A DNA stretch of 64,000 bases, taken from the NCBI GenBank assembly GCA_044226045.1, contig JBGAHR010000014.1, positions 26,771 to 90,770 of the forward strand, read 5' to 3'. A model generated the notes under the pieces. That model searched no databases and was not told the DNA's origin. It was given only the letters and a program-made list of their open reading frames with translations. Shown here piece by piece: positions 55,310 to 63,999 of the stretch. This stretch comes from Endoryza sp044226045 (GTDB lineage: Bacteria > Bacteroidota > Bacteroidia > Chitinophagales > Chitinophagaceae). Numbering within the stretch: position 1 is the stretch's first letter; each line of letters begins with the position of its first letter. The translations under genes and the position numbers were made by a program.

Positions 55310-55334
55310 AAAAAAAATGCCGGCATTGCCGGCA
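55310..55334 (-). terminator. rho-independent terminator of the odhAB operon
   Basis: On the minus strand TGCCGGC pairs with GCCGGCA around a short AAT loop, followed by eight T residues. It lies 24 bases after the odhB stop. Confidence 0.88.
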
Positions 55335-55358
55335 GATGTTATGATTGGAGAGTTTGTG

Positions 55359-56615
55359 TTACAGTTCAAGAAGCGTTTTCACCGGATCTTTTCCAAAAAG
55401 GAGGAGTTCGGGATTTTCCAGCAGTTCCTTCACTCTTACCAGGAAGCTTACACTTTCACGACCATCGATGATGCGGTGATCATAACTAAGCGCCACATAC
55501 ATCATCGGCCTGATCACTACCTGGCCATTGATGGCAACCGGTCTTTCCTGGATCTTGTGCATACCCAGGATGGCACTCTGCGGAATATTGATAATGGGAG
55601 TACTCATCAGGCTGCCAAATACCCCGCCATTGGTAATGGTGAATGTACCACCCGTCATTTCTTCAATGCTGAGTTTGTTGTCTCTCGCTTTCGTTGCCAG
55701 CTCAACTACTTTCTTCTCTATCTCGGCCATGCTCAGGCTTTCTGCGTTTCGTATCACAGGAACCACCAGACCTTTCGGAGCAGATACTGCAATCGAGATG
55801 TCACAATATTCGTGGAAGACCAGGTTCTCCCCATCGATATAGGCATTCACGGAAGGCCATTCCTGCAAAGCATAGCAGCAGGCCTTGGTAAAGAAACTCA
55901 TGAAACCGAGGTTCACGCCATGTATCTCTTTGAATTTGTCTTTATACTTGGCGCGTGTGGCCATGATATTGGTCATGTCCACTTCGTTGAAAGTGGTTAA
56001 CATGGCCGTGGTATTCTTCGCTTCCACCAATCGGCGACTGATGGTTTTGCGAAGATTGCTCATCTTTTCTTTCTTGTCTTCGCGACTGAAAGAAGCACCC
56101 GGTGTGCGGCCTGGCTGACTAAGCGCTGCCAGCACATCATCTTTTAAGATCTTCCCACCAAATCCGCTGGGCGTTACTTTCGATGCGTCTACTTTCTTGT
56201 CTGCAATGATCGCAGAGGCAACCGGTGTGGCTTTGACGTTGGTATCAGCCATGCCAGATGCTTTTGCAGTTTCGGTAGCAGGGGCAGCTTTGGCAGCGGG
56301 CACGGCTGCAGGAACCGCCTTCGCTTCCTTCACTGCTGTACCATTCGATGGCGCAGCCGCTTTCTCAGGCTTTGGTGCTTTATCATCAATGGAAGCCAGT
56401 ACATCACCAATTTTAATCGTGTCACCTTCATTCACTGCGGCGTGCTTCAACACGCCCGCCTGTTCGGCGTTCACTTCAAAAGTGGCTTTTTCACTTTCCA
56501 GTTCGGCAATCACTTCATCGCGTTCAACATATTCTCCATCTTTCCTTACCCATTTGAGCAAGGTTACTTCACTGATTGACTCACCTACCGTAGGAACTTT
56601 AATATCTATCGCCAT
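55359..56615 (-). CDS. odhB: 2-oxoglutarate dehydrogenase E2 (dihydrolipoyl succinyltransferase)
   Basis: This 418-residue E2 component transfers the succinyl group from lipoate to CoA. Domain order: a lipoyl domain (1-77, lipoyl Lys43 in LESEKATFEV), an Ala/Lys/Pro-rich linker, a peripheral-subunit-binding domain (VTPSGFGGKILKDDVLAAL, about 140-165), and the catalytic acyltransferase core with NAYIDGENLVFHEYCDIS and the active-site SYDHRIIDGRESV near residue 390. It follows odhA after 67 bases and ends at a strong terminator. E3 (lpd) is not in the window, which is normal. Confidence 0.95.
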   Translation of the reverse strand: MAIDIKVPTVGESISEVTLLKWVRKDGEYVERDEVIAELESEKATFEVNAEQAGVLKHAAVNEGDTIKIGDVLASIDDKAPKPEKAAAPSNGTAVKEAKAVPAAVPAAKAAPATETAKASGMADTNVKATPVASAIIADKKVDASKVTPSGFGGKILKDDVLAALSQPGRTPGASFSREDKKEKMSNLRKTISRRLVEAKNTTAMLTTFNEVDMTNIMATRAKYKDKFKEIHGVNLGFMSFFTKACCYALQEWPSVNAYIDGENLVFHEYCDISIAVSAPKGLVVPVIRNAESLSMAEIEKKVVELATKARDNKLSIEEMTGGTFTITNGGVFGSLMSTPIINIPQSAILGMHKIQERPVAINGQVVIRPMMYVALSYDHRIIDGRESVSFLVRVKELLENPELLLFGKDPVKTLLEL

Positions 56616-56682
56616 GTTACTTAATTCAGTCGGGCAAATTTCGGGAAAATAACTTGTTTATGAAATTTAAAGGAACCGTTAT

Positions 56683-59427
56683 CTATATGCTGAAGGCGGT
56701 TTCGATAATCTCTTCCTGCTCCTGCTTGTGTACTTTGGCATAACCGGTTGCTGTTGCCGCACTGGGCTGACGGCTGATCACACCAAAGTTGATGGTCTTC
56801 AGGTTCATTTGCAGAAAACCGGCAGCTCCCATATTCAGCGGTTCTTCCTGCACCCAGAACCAGGTGGCCTTGCTGTACTTTTTGTACAGAGCCTCCAGTT
56901 GAGCAGCGGGCAGAGGATATAACTGCTCCAGTCTTACAATGGCCACATCTTTGATGCCGTCCTTTTGTTGTCTTTCCAGCAGGTCAAAATAGATCTTGCC
57001 GGAACAGAACAATACCTTTTTCACCGCACTGGCCTTTTCAGGGAACTGGTCATCGATGACTTCCTGGAAGCCGCCATTGAGAAATTCAGATTTCAATGAA
57101 TAGGTTCCGGGATGGCGCAAATTCGCTTTGGGTGAAAAAACAATCAATGGCTTTCTGAAAGGCCATGCCAGTTGTCTTCTCAACGCATGGAAGAAGTTGG
57201 ACGCGGTGGTGATGTTTACCGTCACCATATTTAACTCGGCGCACATTTGCAGGAATCGCTCCATGCGGGCACTACTGTGCTCCGGCCCCTGGCCTTCATA
57301 ACCGTGCGGCAGCAGCATGGTAACGCCATTCATGCGATTCCACTTCTGTTCTCCACCGGAAATAAACTGATCGATCATGGTTTGCGCGCCATTGCAGAAA
57401 TCTCCAAACTGCGCTTCCCATAGTACCAGCGCATGCGGGTTAGCCAACGCATAGCCATATTCAAAACCCAATACGCCATATTCACTCAACAGGGAGTTGT
57501 AAATGCGGAACTGCCCCTGTGATCCGTCGATGCGGCTCAGTCTGCTATAAGCCTTGTCGGTATTTTCATCACGTATCACCGCATGACGATGACTGAAAGT
57601 GCCGCGACAAACATCCTGTCCGCTCATTCGCACATCATTTCCTTCGAGTAACAGGCTTCCGTAAGCCAGCAGTTCACCCGTGGCCCAATCTACCTTTCCT
57701 TCCGTTTCAAATAGTTTTATTTTATCCTGGATGATCTTCTCCACTTTTTTCAAAGGCTTGAAATCATCGGGCCATTTCATTAATGCATTGAATACTTTGG
57801 TAAAGTCTTCCTCTGAAATCGCGGTGACCGGGCTCTTGTCAAAATCTTCGGGAGTCGCTTTGCGAAGGCTCTTCCACCACAATTCGGGTTGCTGGTAGTG
57901 ATAAGGCAGCGGACTTTGCTTTACTTCATCCAGTCTTTCCTGCAGATCACCCCAGAATTTCTTCTCCATCTCTTTGGCCAGTTCCTGCGCATCTCCCTCT
58001 CCGTTATCGAGCAGGTATTTCACATACACTTCGCGCGGGTTGGGATGTTTGTCAATCAGGGCGTACAAATGAGGTTGAGTGAATTTGGGATCGTCGCCTT
58101 CATTGTGTCCATGACGGCGATAGCAAACCATGTCTATAAAAACATCGCAATTGAACTCCTGGCGGTAACGGGTAGCGATTTCCACACATTTCACCACGGC
58201 CTCGGGATCATCACCATTGACGTGAAATACCGGCGCCTGGATGGCCGCTGCGAGCGAAGTACAATAATCAGAACTGCGGGCATCCTCAAAATCGGTGGTA
58301 AATCCGATCTGGTTATTGATAACAAAATGAATGGTTCCACCGGTATAGTATCCATCCAGTTCACTCATCTGCAAGACCTCGTACACCACACCCTGACCGG
58401 CAACAGAGGCGTCGCCATGAATCAGTACCGGAAGTATTTTATCGAATTCACTTTTATACATCACATCAGCCTTGGCCCTGGCGAAACCTACCACTACCGG
58501 ATCCACCGCTTCGAGGTGAGAAGGGTTGGGCATGAGTTTGAGGTGAATGGTTTTTCCGCCGGTTGTTTGCAACTCACTACCATAACCCATGTGGTACTTT
58601 ACGTCGCCGCTTCCCATTGTCTGGTCCAGCTTGGCGGTTCCTTCAAATTCGCTGAAGATCTGTTCATAGGTTTTGCCCATGATATTGGCCAAAACGTTCA
58701 AGCGGCCGCGATGCGCCATGCCAATAACCACTTCCTGTACTTCATGTTCGGCAGCTGTATTGATGATGGCATCCAGCGCGGCGATGGTAGTCTCTCCCCC
58801 TTCGAGGGAAAAACGCTTTTGCCCAATGTATTTGGTATGCAAAAACTTTTCAAAGATGACTCCCTGGTTGAGTTTCTCGAGTATTCTTTTCTTTTGATCC
58901 AATGAAATACTACGTTCGAATTTCTTCTCGATCTCATTGGTCAGCCAGTCTACTTTCTTTTGATCACTGATATATTTAAACTCAATACCCACATGACTGG
59001 CGTACCATTTTTCGAGGTGCTGGTGAATATTCCTCAGCGTCGTCACGCCGAGTCCGATCAGGTTACCTGCATAGAAAGTTTTATCGAGATCGGCGTCTGT
59101 AAAGCCGTAGAAAGAAAGTTCGATGTTGGCGCCCCTGTCTTTACGAGGGCGGATCGGATTGGTTTTGGCAATCAGGTGTCCTTTATTGCGATAACCAAGG
59201 ATCAGGCGATAGGCACGGATCTCTCTCATCCAGTCGATATCCGCCGGTGCCGACGTGCCATTTTCATGTCCGTTCAGTTGAGTCTTTCCGGAACTCTGTG
59301 CGAAATCAAAACCTTCAAAGAATTTCTTCATTTCTGGATCCACACTGTTGGGATCTTTCAGGAAGTCGTGATAGAGGTTTTCAATAAACTGGGGATGGGA
59401 ACTGGTGATATACGAGAAATCTTTCAT
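56683..59427 (-). CDS. odhA: 2-oxoglutarate dehydrogenase E1 component
   Basis: This 914-residue thiamine-diphosphate enzyme catalyses decarboxylation of 2-oxoglutarate and succinylation of E2. The start at 59427 (MKDFSYITSSHPQFIENLYH) gives the family N-terminus; the earlier ATG adds 15 unrelated residues. Motifs are WYASHVGIEFKYISD, VIGMAHRGRLNVLANIMGK, VLIHGDASVAGQGVVYE, the ThDP/Mg site around VNGDDPEAVVKCVEIATRY with MVCYRRHGHNEGDDP, and the C-terminal LLPHGYEGQGPEHSSARMER. Length is typical. It is cotranscribed with odhB. Confidence 0.96.
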   Translation of the reverse strand: MKDFSYITSSHPQFIENLYHDFLKDPNSVDPEMKKFFEGFDFAQSSGKTQLNGHENGTSAPADIDWMREIRAYRLILGYRNKGHLIAKTNPIRPRKDRGANIELSFYGFTDADLDKTFYAGNLIGLGVTTLRNIHQHLEKWYASHVGIEFKYISDQKKVDWLTNEIEKKFERSISLDQKKRILEKLNQGVIFEKFLHTKYIGQKRFSLEGGETTIAALDAIINTAAEHEVQEVVIGMAHRGRLNVLANIMGKTYEQIFSEFEGTAKLDQTMGSGDVKYHMGYGSELQTTGGKTIHLKLMPNPSHLEAVDPVVVGFARAKADVMYKSEFDKILPVLIHGDASVAGQGVVYEVLQMSELDGYYTGGTIHFVINNQIGFTTDFEDARSSDYCTSLAAAIQAPVFHVNGDDPEAVVKCVEIATRYRQEFNCDVFIDMVCYRRHGHNEGDDPKFTQPHLYALIDKHPNPREVYVKYLLDNGEGDAQELAKEMEKKFWGDLQERLDEVKQSPLPYHYQQPELWWKSLRKATPEDFDKSPVTAISEEDFTKVFNALMKWPDDFKPLKKVEKIIQDKIKLFETEGKVDWATGELLAYGSLLLEGNDVRMSGQDVCRGTFSHRHAVIRDENTDKAYSRLSRIDGSQGQFRIYNSLLSEYGVLGFEYGYALANPHALVLWEAQFGDFCNGAQTMIDQFISGGEQKWNRMNGVTMLLPHGYEGQGPEHSSARMERFLQMCAELNMVTVNITTASNFFHALRRQLAWPFRKPLIVFSPKANLRHPGTYSLKSEFLNGGFQEVIDDQFPEKASAVKKVLFCSGKIYFDLLERQQKDGIKDVAIVRLEQLYPLPAAQLEALYKKYSKATWFWVQEEPLNMGAAGFLQMNLKTINFGVISRQPSAATATGYAKVHKQEQEEIIETAFSI

Positions 59428-59628
59428 GGAAATTCCGGTTTTAAACGGACGACAAATATCGGCCAAAAACACGAAGTTCGAAAGAGCTAAAAAGGAGCAT
59501 AACCATTTATTTTCAACATACTACCCCTTCCATCGACTGCTTTGACACCCGATGGCGGTCTTCAGATGGCCTTTTCCACCCCTGTTAATTACTTTTTTCT
59601 GGTTTTTTTGGGATCTTTGGCCTCAAAT

Positions 59629-59660
59629 TTTGGAATTTATCCAGTCTGATCTTACCTTTG
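59629..59660 (+). promoter_or_regulatory. promoter of rpsT
   Basis: TTTG (59629-59632), a 20-base spacer and TACCTTTG (59653-59660) give a complete Bacteroidota promoter. The gene starts 36 bases after the -7 box. This is the clearest promoter in the window. Confidence 0.75.
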
Positions 59661-59695
59661 CCAACCCAAAATTCGGGGACTTTAAATTTGATTTC

Positions 59696-59953
59696 ATGGC
59701 TAATCACAAAGCGACCTTAAAGGATGTACGTCAGGCTACCAAGCGCCGCGAGAGAAACAAATACTATGGCAAAACCACTCGTAATGCCATTCGTGATCTG
59801 AAAGATATTAAAGACGCTAAAGCAGCAGGTACAAAATTATCAGAAGTAGCTTCCATGATTGATAAACTCGCCAAGCGCGGTATCATTCATAAGAACAAAG
59901 CTGCCAACCTGAAAAGCGGTCTGACCAAGAAAGTAAACGGCCTCGCCAAGTAA
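59696..59953 (+). CDS. rpsT: 30S ribosomal protein S20
   Basis: This 85-residue, highly basic, all-helical protein binds 16S rRNA. The start at 59696 gives MANHKATLKDVRQATKRRER, followed by NKYYGKTTRNAIRDLKDIKD and MIDKLAKRGIIHKNKAANLK with the typical C-terminal helix. Length matches the family. It is monocistronic, with a complete promoter upstream and a strong terminator downstream. Confidence 0.96.
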   Translation: MANHKATLKDVRQATKRRERNKYYGKTTRNAIRDLKDIKDAKAAGTKLSEVASMIDKLAKRGIIHKNKAANLKSGLTKKVNGLAK

Positions 59954-59979
59954 GGCTGATTTTATATTGTAAGTAATTG

Positions 59980-60016
59980 AAAAGCATCCAATTGGATGCT
60001 TTTTTTGTTTTTTTTC
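59980..60016 (+). terminator. rho-independent terminator of rpsT
   Basis: AAAAGCATCC pairs with GGATGCTTTT around AATT, and a long T-rich run follows. Confidence 0.93.
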
Positions 60017-60093
60017 AATGTCAACATCTGACCAGGAATTCAGGTTTGGCTCTTTATAACCACTGTTGTCCGGGGAAAACGCTGAAGGCGCAA

Positions 60094-60200
60094 TTGGTCA
60101 ATGAGCCGATGCAATGACGGATTACGGATTACGAATGGCGGATGAAATCCAATTTGCCAATGCGATAACTGTATTCGCTCTCGCTCTCACTCCCGCTCCC
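60094..60200. repeat. composite repeat array G
   Basis: The modules AATTGGTCAATGAGCC, GATTACGGATTACG, GATGAAATCCAATTTG, CTGTATTCGCTC and CTCTCACTCCCG occur here in the same order as in arrays C and F. Further short CTCCCG/CTCTCA runs follow near 60296 and 60440. Confidence 0.85.
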
Positions 60201-60211
60201 TGAAAATGCCG

Positions 60212-60261
60212 GGCTTTATTCTACCGCTGTTCACCAGGCTTTATTCAGCCGCTGTTCTACC
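60212..60261. repeat. 25-bp tandem repeat, two copies
   Basis: GGCTTTATTCTACCGCTGTT begins at 60212, and GGCTTTATTCAGCCGCTGTT follows exactly 25 bases later. They lie between two CTCCCG hexamer runs. Confidence 0.8.
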
Positions 60262-60364
60262 GAAGAGCACCACCGAAGAACTAATTGAATTAGTCGCTCC
60301 CGCTCTCACTCCCGCTCCCCTAAAGTAACCGGGCTGTATATCGGCCTTGGGCGCCTTTTTTTGT

Positions 60365-60396
60365 GGGACTTTTTTTGGCGAAACAAAAAAAGTCCC
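60365..60396. repeat. 12-bp perfect stem with A/T-rich arms
   Basis: GGGACTTTTTTT (60365-60376) pairs with AAAAAAAGTCCC (60385-60396) around GGCGAAAC. The T run lies inside the stem, so this is not a standard terminator on either strand. Confidence 0.75.
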
Positions 60397-60614
60397 GTCA
60401 GAGACTCGTTGGATTAAAATCTCCCTCCTATTACATCCGCTCTCGATCTCGCTCCCGCTCACCAAAAGGGGCTCATTTCTCAAAAAGCGACAATAAGATG
60501 ATTATTTCAGCGAGGCATTAGGGACTCAATGACTTTCCCCGGACAACAGTGCTTTATAACCATCCTATGTGTTTACTGTATTAGTAATTAATAAGAGGTA
60601 AAAAATCAACTATC

Positions 60615-60896
60615 CTGCCTACACGGGAAAAGATAAACCAGGTTTTAGGAGAAAATATAAAGCTCGCCCGCAAAAGGCGCCGATTAACCAGCATCCAGGT
60701 TTCAGAAAGAGCAGGGATTGCACGATCGACGCTTCAATTGATTGAGAAAGGAACTCCTGGTGTGGCTCTTAGTGCTTATCTGCGAGTGCTTTTTGTGTTG
60801 GGCTTGGAAAAAGATATCCTTAAAGTAGCCGACGATGACCCTTTGGGAAGAAAATTACAGGATGCAGGGCTATTATCGGGACATAGAAAAAAATAA
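60615..60896 (+). CDS. HTH (Xre/HipB-like) regulator without a standard start codon
   Basis: The frame encodes a 93-residue helix-turn-helix protein beginning about PTREKINQVLGENIKLARKR. The HTH follows (LTSIQVSERAGIARSTLQLI, then EKGTPGVALSAYL), and the end is DPLGRKLQDAGLLSGHRKK. It resembles Bacteroidota HipB-type antitoxins, which usually precede a hipA toxin gene. The open frame begins at 60588 after a TAA and contains no ATG, GTG or TTG before the conserved part. CTG 60615 is the most plausible start; ATA or ATC codons upstream are alternatives. Only a 52-codon frame follows instead of hipA. It may be a decaying or orphan antitoxin. Confidence 0.55.
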   Translation: MPTREKINQVLGENIKLARKRRRLTSIQVSERAGIARSTLQLIEKGTPGVALSAYLRVLFVLGLEKDILKVADDDPLGRKLQDAGLLSGHRKK

Positions 60897-60898
60897 GT

Positions 60899-61057
60899 AT
60901 GGCAAAATCAACAAATCCAGATAAGAATTGGACGAGCCACAGCTTTCAGGAACACGTGAAGAAATCCTTAGAATGGAATCAACCTTTATACATTAAGTCT
61001 TACCGACATCGGCAATTTTACACCCGACACCTGATAACAATTCTACTCCCCATATAA
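60899..61057 (+). CDS. doubtful 52-residue frame after the HTH gene
   Basis: An ATG two bases after the HTH stop opens a frame reading MAKSTNPDKNWTSHSFQEHV and ending RHLITILLPI. It has no recognised domain and is not like the start of HipA. It runs 15 bases into the 3' end of the convergent propeller gene. The tight spacing hints at a former second gene of an operon, now truncated, but it may not be expressed at all. Confidence 0.25.
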   Translation: MAKSTNPDKNWTSHSFQEHVKKSLEWNQPLYIKSYRHRQFYTRHLITILLPI

Positions 61058-62632
61058 CCACAGCAGCAAGGTTCCGCTGGTTAACAACCGGCTTCCAAAT
61101 TTGGCTTTGGGTACATACTCGCCAACAGCACAGATCCGGCTGCCGTCGGCATTCACCGCCACACTATACACTGCATCATCAAAATTTCCTCCTCCGATCC
61201 TGGCCCATACCCCCTGCCCATTGGCATCAAGCCTGGCAAAATAAGCATCCGAATTGGCCCCAAGAAGTGAGACAGAAGTTCCATTCAGGTCCATCGCCGT
61301 ACTTGTGGTAAATCCTCCCACATAAATTGAGCCACTGGCATCAGTAGTAACAGAATAAAGATAGTCCTGGAGATTGCCTTTAAAACTCCTTACCCAAAGC
61401 GCATTGCCGGAAGGATCGCACTTGATGATAAAAGCGTCGGCATTTGAATTGGTGGTATTGGTAAGCGTGGTGCCCTGGAACACCAGGCTGGTGCCACTAA
61501 AAATTCCTCCCACAATAACATTACCCGAAGGATCAACCGTCAGCGCATAGCCCCAGTCATTCCCATTCCCATTTCCCGATTTCACCCACAGTGCATTGCC
61601 GCCAGCATCATATTTGGCGAGGTACATATCCTTGGCACCGGAATTGACTGCAATCACAGAACCGCCAAATCCAAGGGTGGCGCTGGTAAAGAACCCGGTT
61701 AGATAACAGTTTCCGGATGCGTCGACGGCTAATCGTTGTGCTCTCTCCTCGCCTGTTCCGTTGCCCGTTCTGGCCCATTGCACCACTCCGGCGCTGTTGT
61801 ACTTGGCCAACAGGATACTCCTATCGCCCAGTGTTCCAAATATCAGATTGGGTCCGAACACCCACAGATCACTTCCGCTAAATCCGCCGATAAAACAATT
61901 GCCACTGGCGTCAACCACCACGTCGAGCATCAACTCATCTCCATTTCCGCCGGCAGCATTCGCCCATAAAACAGTACCCGAGGGATCAATTTTTGCCAGG
62001 AACAGATCGAAGGTGCCAGATTGAACATTCGTCAATACAGATGCGCCAACTGTAAGGCTGGTGCTTTGAAACCCGCCGGTCAGATAGATATTCCCGGATG
62101 CATCCAGCGCCACTCCCGCGCCCTGGTCGTTCAGGGTGCCACCAAAAGTTTTATACCAACTCAAATGACCGGAAGAGGTAAACTTGAAAAGAAAAATATC
62201 ATCCAGTCCTGCACTGTTGAGGGTAATGCCATCCACAGTAATCTGGGCAGAAAAATAACCACACACAATGATGTTTCCCTGTTGATCGAGCCTGACAGCA
62301 AGCGGCGTAATATTTCCATCTCCATAATTCAATGCCGCAAAATCTCCCGGAGGATCATTCAGGTTTTTATCGGTGCTTTGCAGCGCTACCCAGCTAACTC
62401 CATCGAATACCCGCAGACAACGAAATTCGGAATCATACACCAGTAAGCCGGGCGATGGATTGGGAATTGCCTTGATCTGCTGAAAGGTCATCCGGGGAGG
62501 CAAAAACCCCTTGTTGTTACTATTTACTTCCAACAAGGCGGAAGCCTGTGGCGTGTTGGTGCCAATGCCAACGCTTTGGGCTGATAGCTGTGCCGCTGAC
62601 AGCAATAAACATACTACCTGAAGAACACGCAT
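61043..62632 (-). CDS. exported beta-propeller-repeat (SBBP-like) protein
   Basis: This 529-residue secreted protein has a signal peptide (MRVLQVVCLLLSAAQLSA) and an N-terminal SVGIGTNTPQASALLEVNS head, as in many Bacteroidota surface proteins. A short FLPPRMTFQQI segment comes next. Then there are about seven repeats of the type VDASGN-YLTGGF...LAKYDxxGxxxWxxxxGG, which is the SBBP propeller pattern. No C-terminal T9SS sorting tail is visible. It starts 2 bases after the upstream S74-domain gene and is probably cotranscribed. A binding or structural surface role is likely; the ligand is unknown. Confidence 0.82.
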   Translation of the reverse strand: MRVLQVVCLLLSAAQLSAQSVGIGTNTPQASALLEVNSNNKGFLPPRMTFQQIKAIPNPSPGLLVYDSEFRCLRVFDGVSWVALQSTDKNLNDPPGDFAALNYGDGNITPLAVRLDQQGNIIVCGYFSAQITVDGITLNSAGLDDIFLFKFTSSGHLSWYKTFGGTLNDQGAGVALDASGNIYLTGGFQSTSLTVGASVLTNVQSGTFDLFLAKIDPSGTVLWANAAGGNGDELMLDVVVDASGNCFIGGFSGSDLWVFGPNLIFGTLGDRSILLAKYNSAGVVQWARTGNGTGEERAQRLAVDASGNCYLTGFFTSATLGFGGSVIAVNSGAKDMYLAKYDAGGNALWVKSGNGNGNDWGYALTVDPSGNVIVGGIFSGTSLVFQGTTLTNTTNSNADAFIIKCDPSGNALWVRSFKGNLQDYLYSVTTDASGSIYVGGFTTSTAMDLNGTSVSLLGANSDAYFARLDANGQGVWARIGGGNFDDAVYSVAVNADGSRICAVGEYVPKAKFGSRLLTSGTLLLWLYGE

Positions 62633-62634
62633 AA

Positions 62635-63999
62635 TTATTGTTTTGACTGGATGAGTTTTTTAAGCTGCTCCATTTCTTTCCTCATTTCTTCATTTTGTTT
62701 TTTAAGGATATCAATCTGCTCCTGCTGTTCCTGGATAGCCCGGGTCAATACCGGAATGAAACTCTGGTAGCCGAGTACTTTCTGGTTCCCTATCTCATCA
62801 ACAAACTCCGGGAATATCTTCTCAACTTCCTGAGCGATGAATCCGGTGTGCAGGCGCTCCGTTTTCTGTTCGTTGAGAAAATGATAACTGACCGGATTTA
62901 ATTTCATCACCGCGGCCAGTCCGCTTGATGCGGAAAGCGGACTGATATCTTTTTTAAATCTTGCATCCGACAGCTGCCGGTATTCGCCGTCCGACCGGAT
63001 GCAGGATCGCCCCACTCCATTGTACTGAAACACCATGGCATCATAGGTGGTGCAACCATTCACGAGGGAACCAATAATTCCCAATGGATCGAGCACACCC
63101 AGGTTCACATTCACACAGGTCTTTACTTTATCATCACTGATATTCCAGTAATTGCCATCAGGGCTTTGCAGTACAATACCATTTCGCCAGGAAGTCGGAT
63201 CATTGACGGCGTCGAAATTGTAGCTGTCCTGCCGGATGTGAATGTCGGTCCAGGGATCATCAGTTCCCAACCCCAATCGACCGAACCGGCTTACATAAAA
63301 TCTTTGTGTATAAGGGTTGACATCCAGGTTCGCATCGGTGAGCGCGGCAAATGGCCAACTGGCGAGGTACAAAGATCCGTTCACCTGGTTGATACCGAGT
63401 TGAGCGCTGAACCCCTGCGCCATGGAACGATGATGTGTTCCATCGAAATAGTGGTTGAATCCAATCGCAGGCCAGTTCTTCTCAATGGCTACCCCGGCTC
63501 CATCTCCTCCGAAAATGGCGGCCGTTGTTCCAACACTCCCGCGTTGTTCGAGCATGGCCCTGGTAGGAACAGCGCTCATGTTGATACCCAGCTTGCCATC
63601 ATTATTCAAAATCATGCGCGCCACATTGGGCAGCGGCACATCATAAAAATTGGTATACCCGCCAAACCTGAATTCAAAGTATCCGCCATCAGCATTGGCC
63701 TGGTTGAGTGTGATATTGCCGGAGTTGCCGGGAGAAAGAGACTTGACGCCACCATTGAAATAGCTGTTGAAAAACACGCCGGGATAGTCGGCAACAAGCG
63801 CAATGCCCCGTTGATCGGCTCCGAATAAGGCGGCAGTATTGCCCACCAATCCTTTTACCTGTAAAGGCGCATATTGCCCGAGATAGTTTTGATCCAGCGG
63901 GTTCGTATATCCGATTCCGATACTAAGCGCCTGCGGATGCAATGAATTGTTGACCCGCTTCCACAGGTTATCTTCTCCAACTGCCAGTTTTCCAAATGC
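62635..63999 (-). CDS. S74-chaperone-domain surface protein (5' end outside window)
   Basis: The frame is open to the right edge (AFGKLAVGEDNLWKRVNNSL), so the start and signal lie beyond the window. The body has repeats like KLGINMSAVPTRAML and GRLGLGTDDPWTDIHIRQD, typical of fibre-like or surface beta structures. The C-terminus carries a Peptidase_S74 intramolecular chaperone domain (SDARFKKDISPLSASSGLAA, HTGFIAQEVEKIFPEFV, GYQSFIPVLTRAIQ) and ends in a coiled coil (EQIDILKKQNEEMRKEMEQL). In phage fibres S74 domains trimerise and then cleave themselves off; here the neighbours are not phage genes. It is followed after 2 bases by the propeller gene. Confidence 0.82.
   Translation of the reverse strand, partial: AFGKLAVGEDNLWKRVNNSLHPQALSIGIGYTNPLDQNYLGQYAPLQVKGLVGNTAALFGADQRGIALVADYPGVFFNSYFNGGVKSLSPGNSGNITLNQANADGGYFEFRFGGYTNFYDVPLPNVARMILNNDGKLGINMSAVPTRAMLEQRGSVGTTAAIFGGDGAGVAIEKNWPAIGFNHYFDGTHHRSMAQGFSAQLGINQVNGSLYLASWPFAALTDANLDVNPYTQRFYVSRFGRLGLGTDDPWTDIHIRQDSYNFDAVNDPTSWRNGIVLQSPDGNYWNISDDKVKTCVNVNLGVLDPLGIIGSLVNGCTTYDAMVFQYNGVGRSCIRSDGEYRQLSDARFKKDISPLSASSGLAAVMKLNPVSYHFLNEQKTERLHTGFIAQEVEKIFPEFVDEIGNQKVLGYQSFIPVLTRAIQEQQEQIDILKKQNEEMRKEMEQLKKLIQSKQ

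Larger units (their letters stand above)
60062..60550. repeat. spacer bounded by 17-bp inverted words, with repeats and hairpins inside
   Basis: ACTGTTGTCCGGGGAAA (60062-60078) and its exact reverse complement (60534-60550) bound this stretch. The word CTTTATAACCA also lies next to both ends in direct orientation (60052-60062 and 60552-60562). Inside are array G, two 25-bp tandem units, a long A/T hairpin and short CTCCCG hexamer runs. No transposase or other gene is present. It is part of the 661-base gene-free gap after rpsT. Confidence 0.7.

Noticed and set aside
60241..60483. 80-codon frame in the post-rpsT spacer
   Set aside because: It spans tandem repeats and the A/T hairpin; no domain or start signal.
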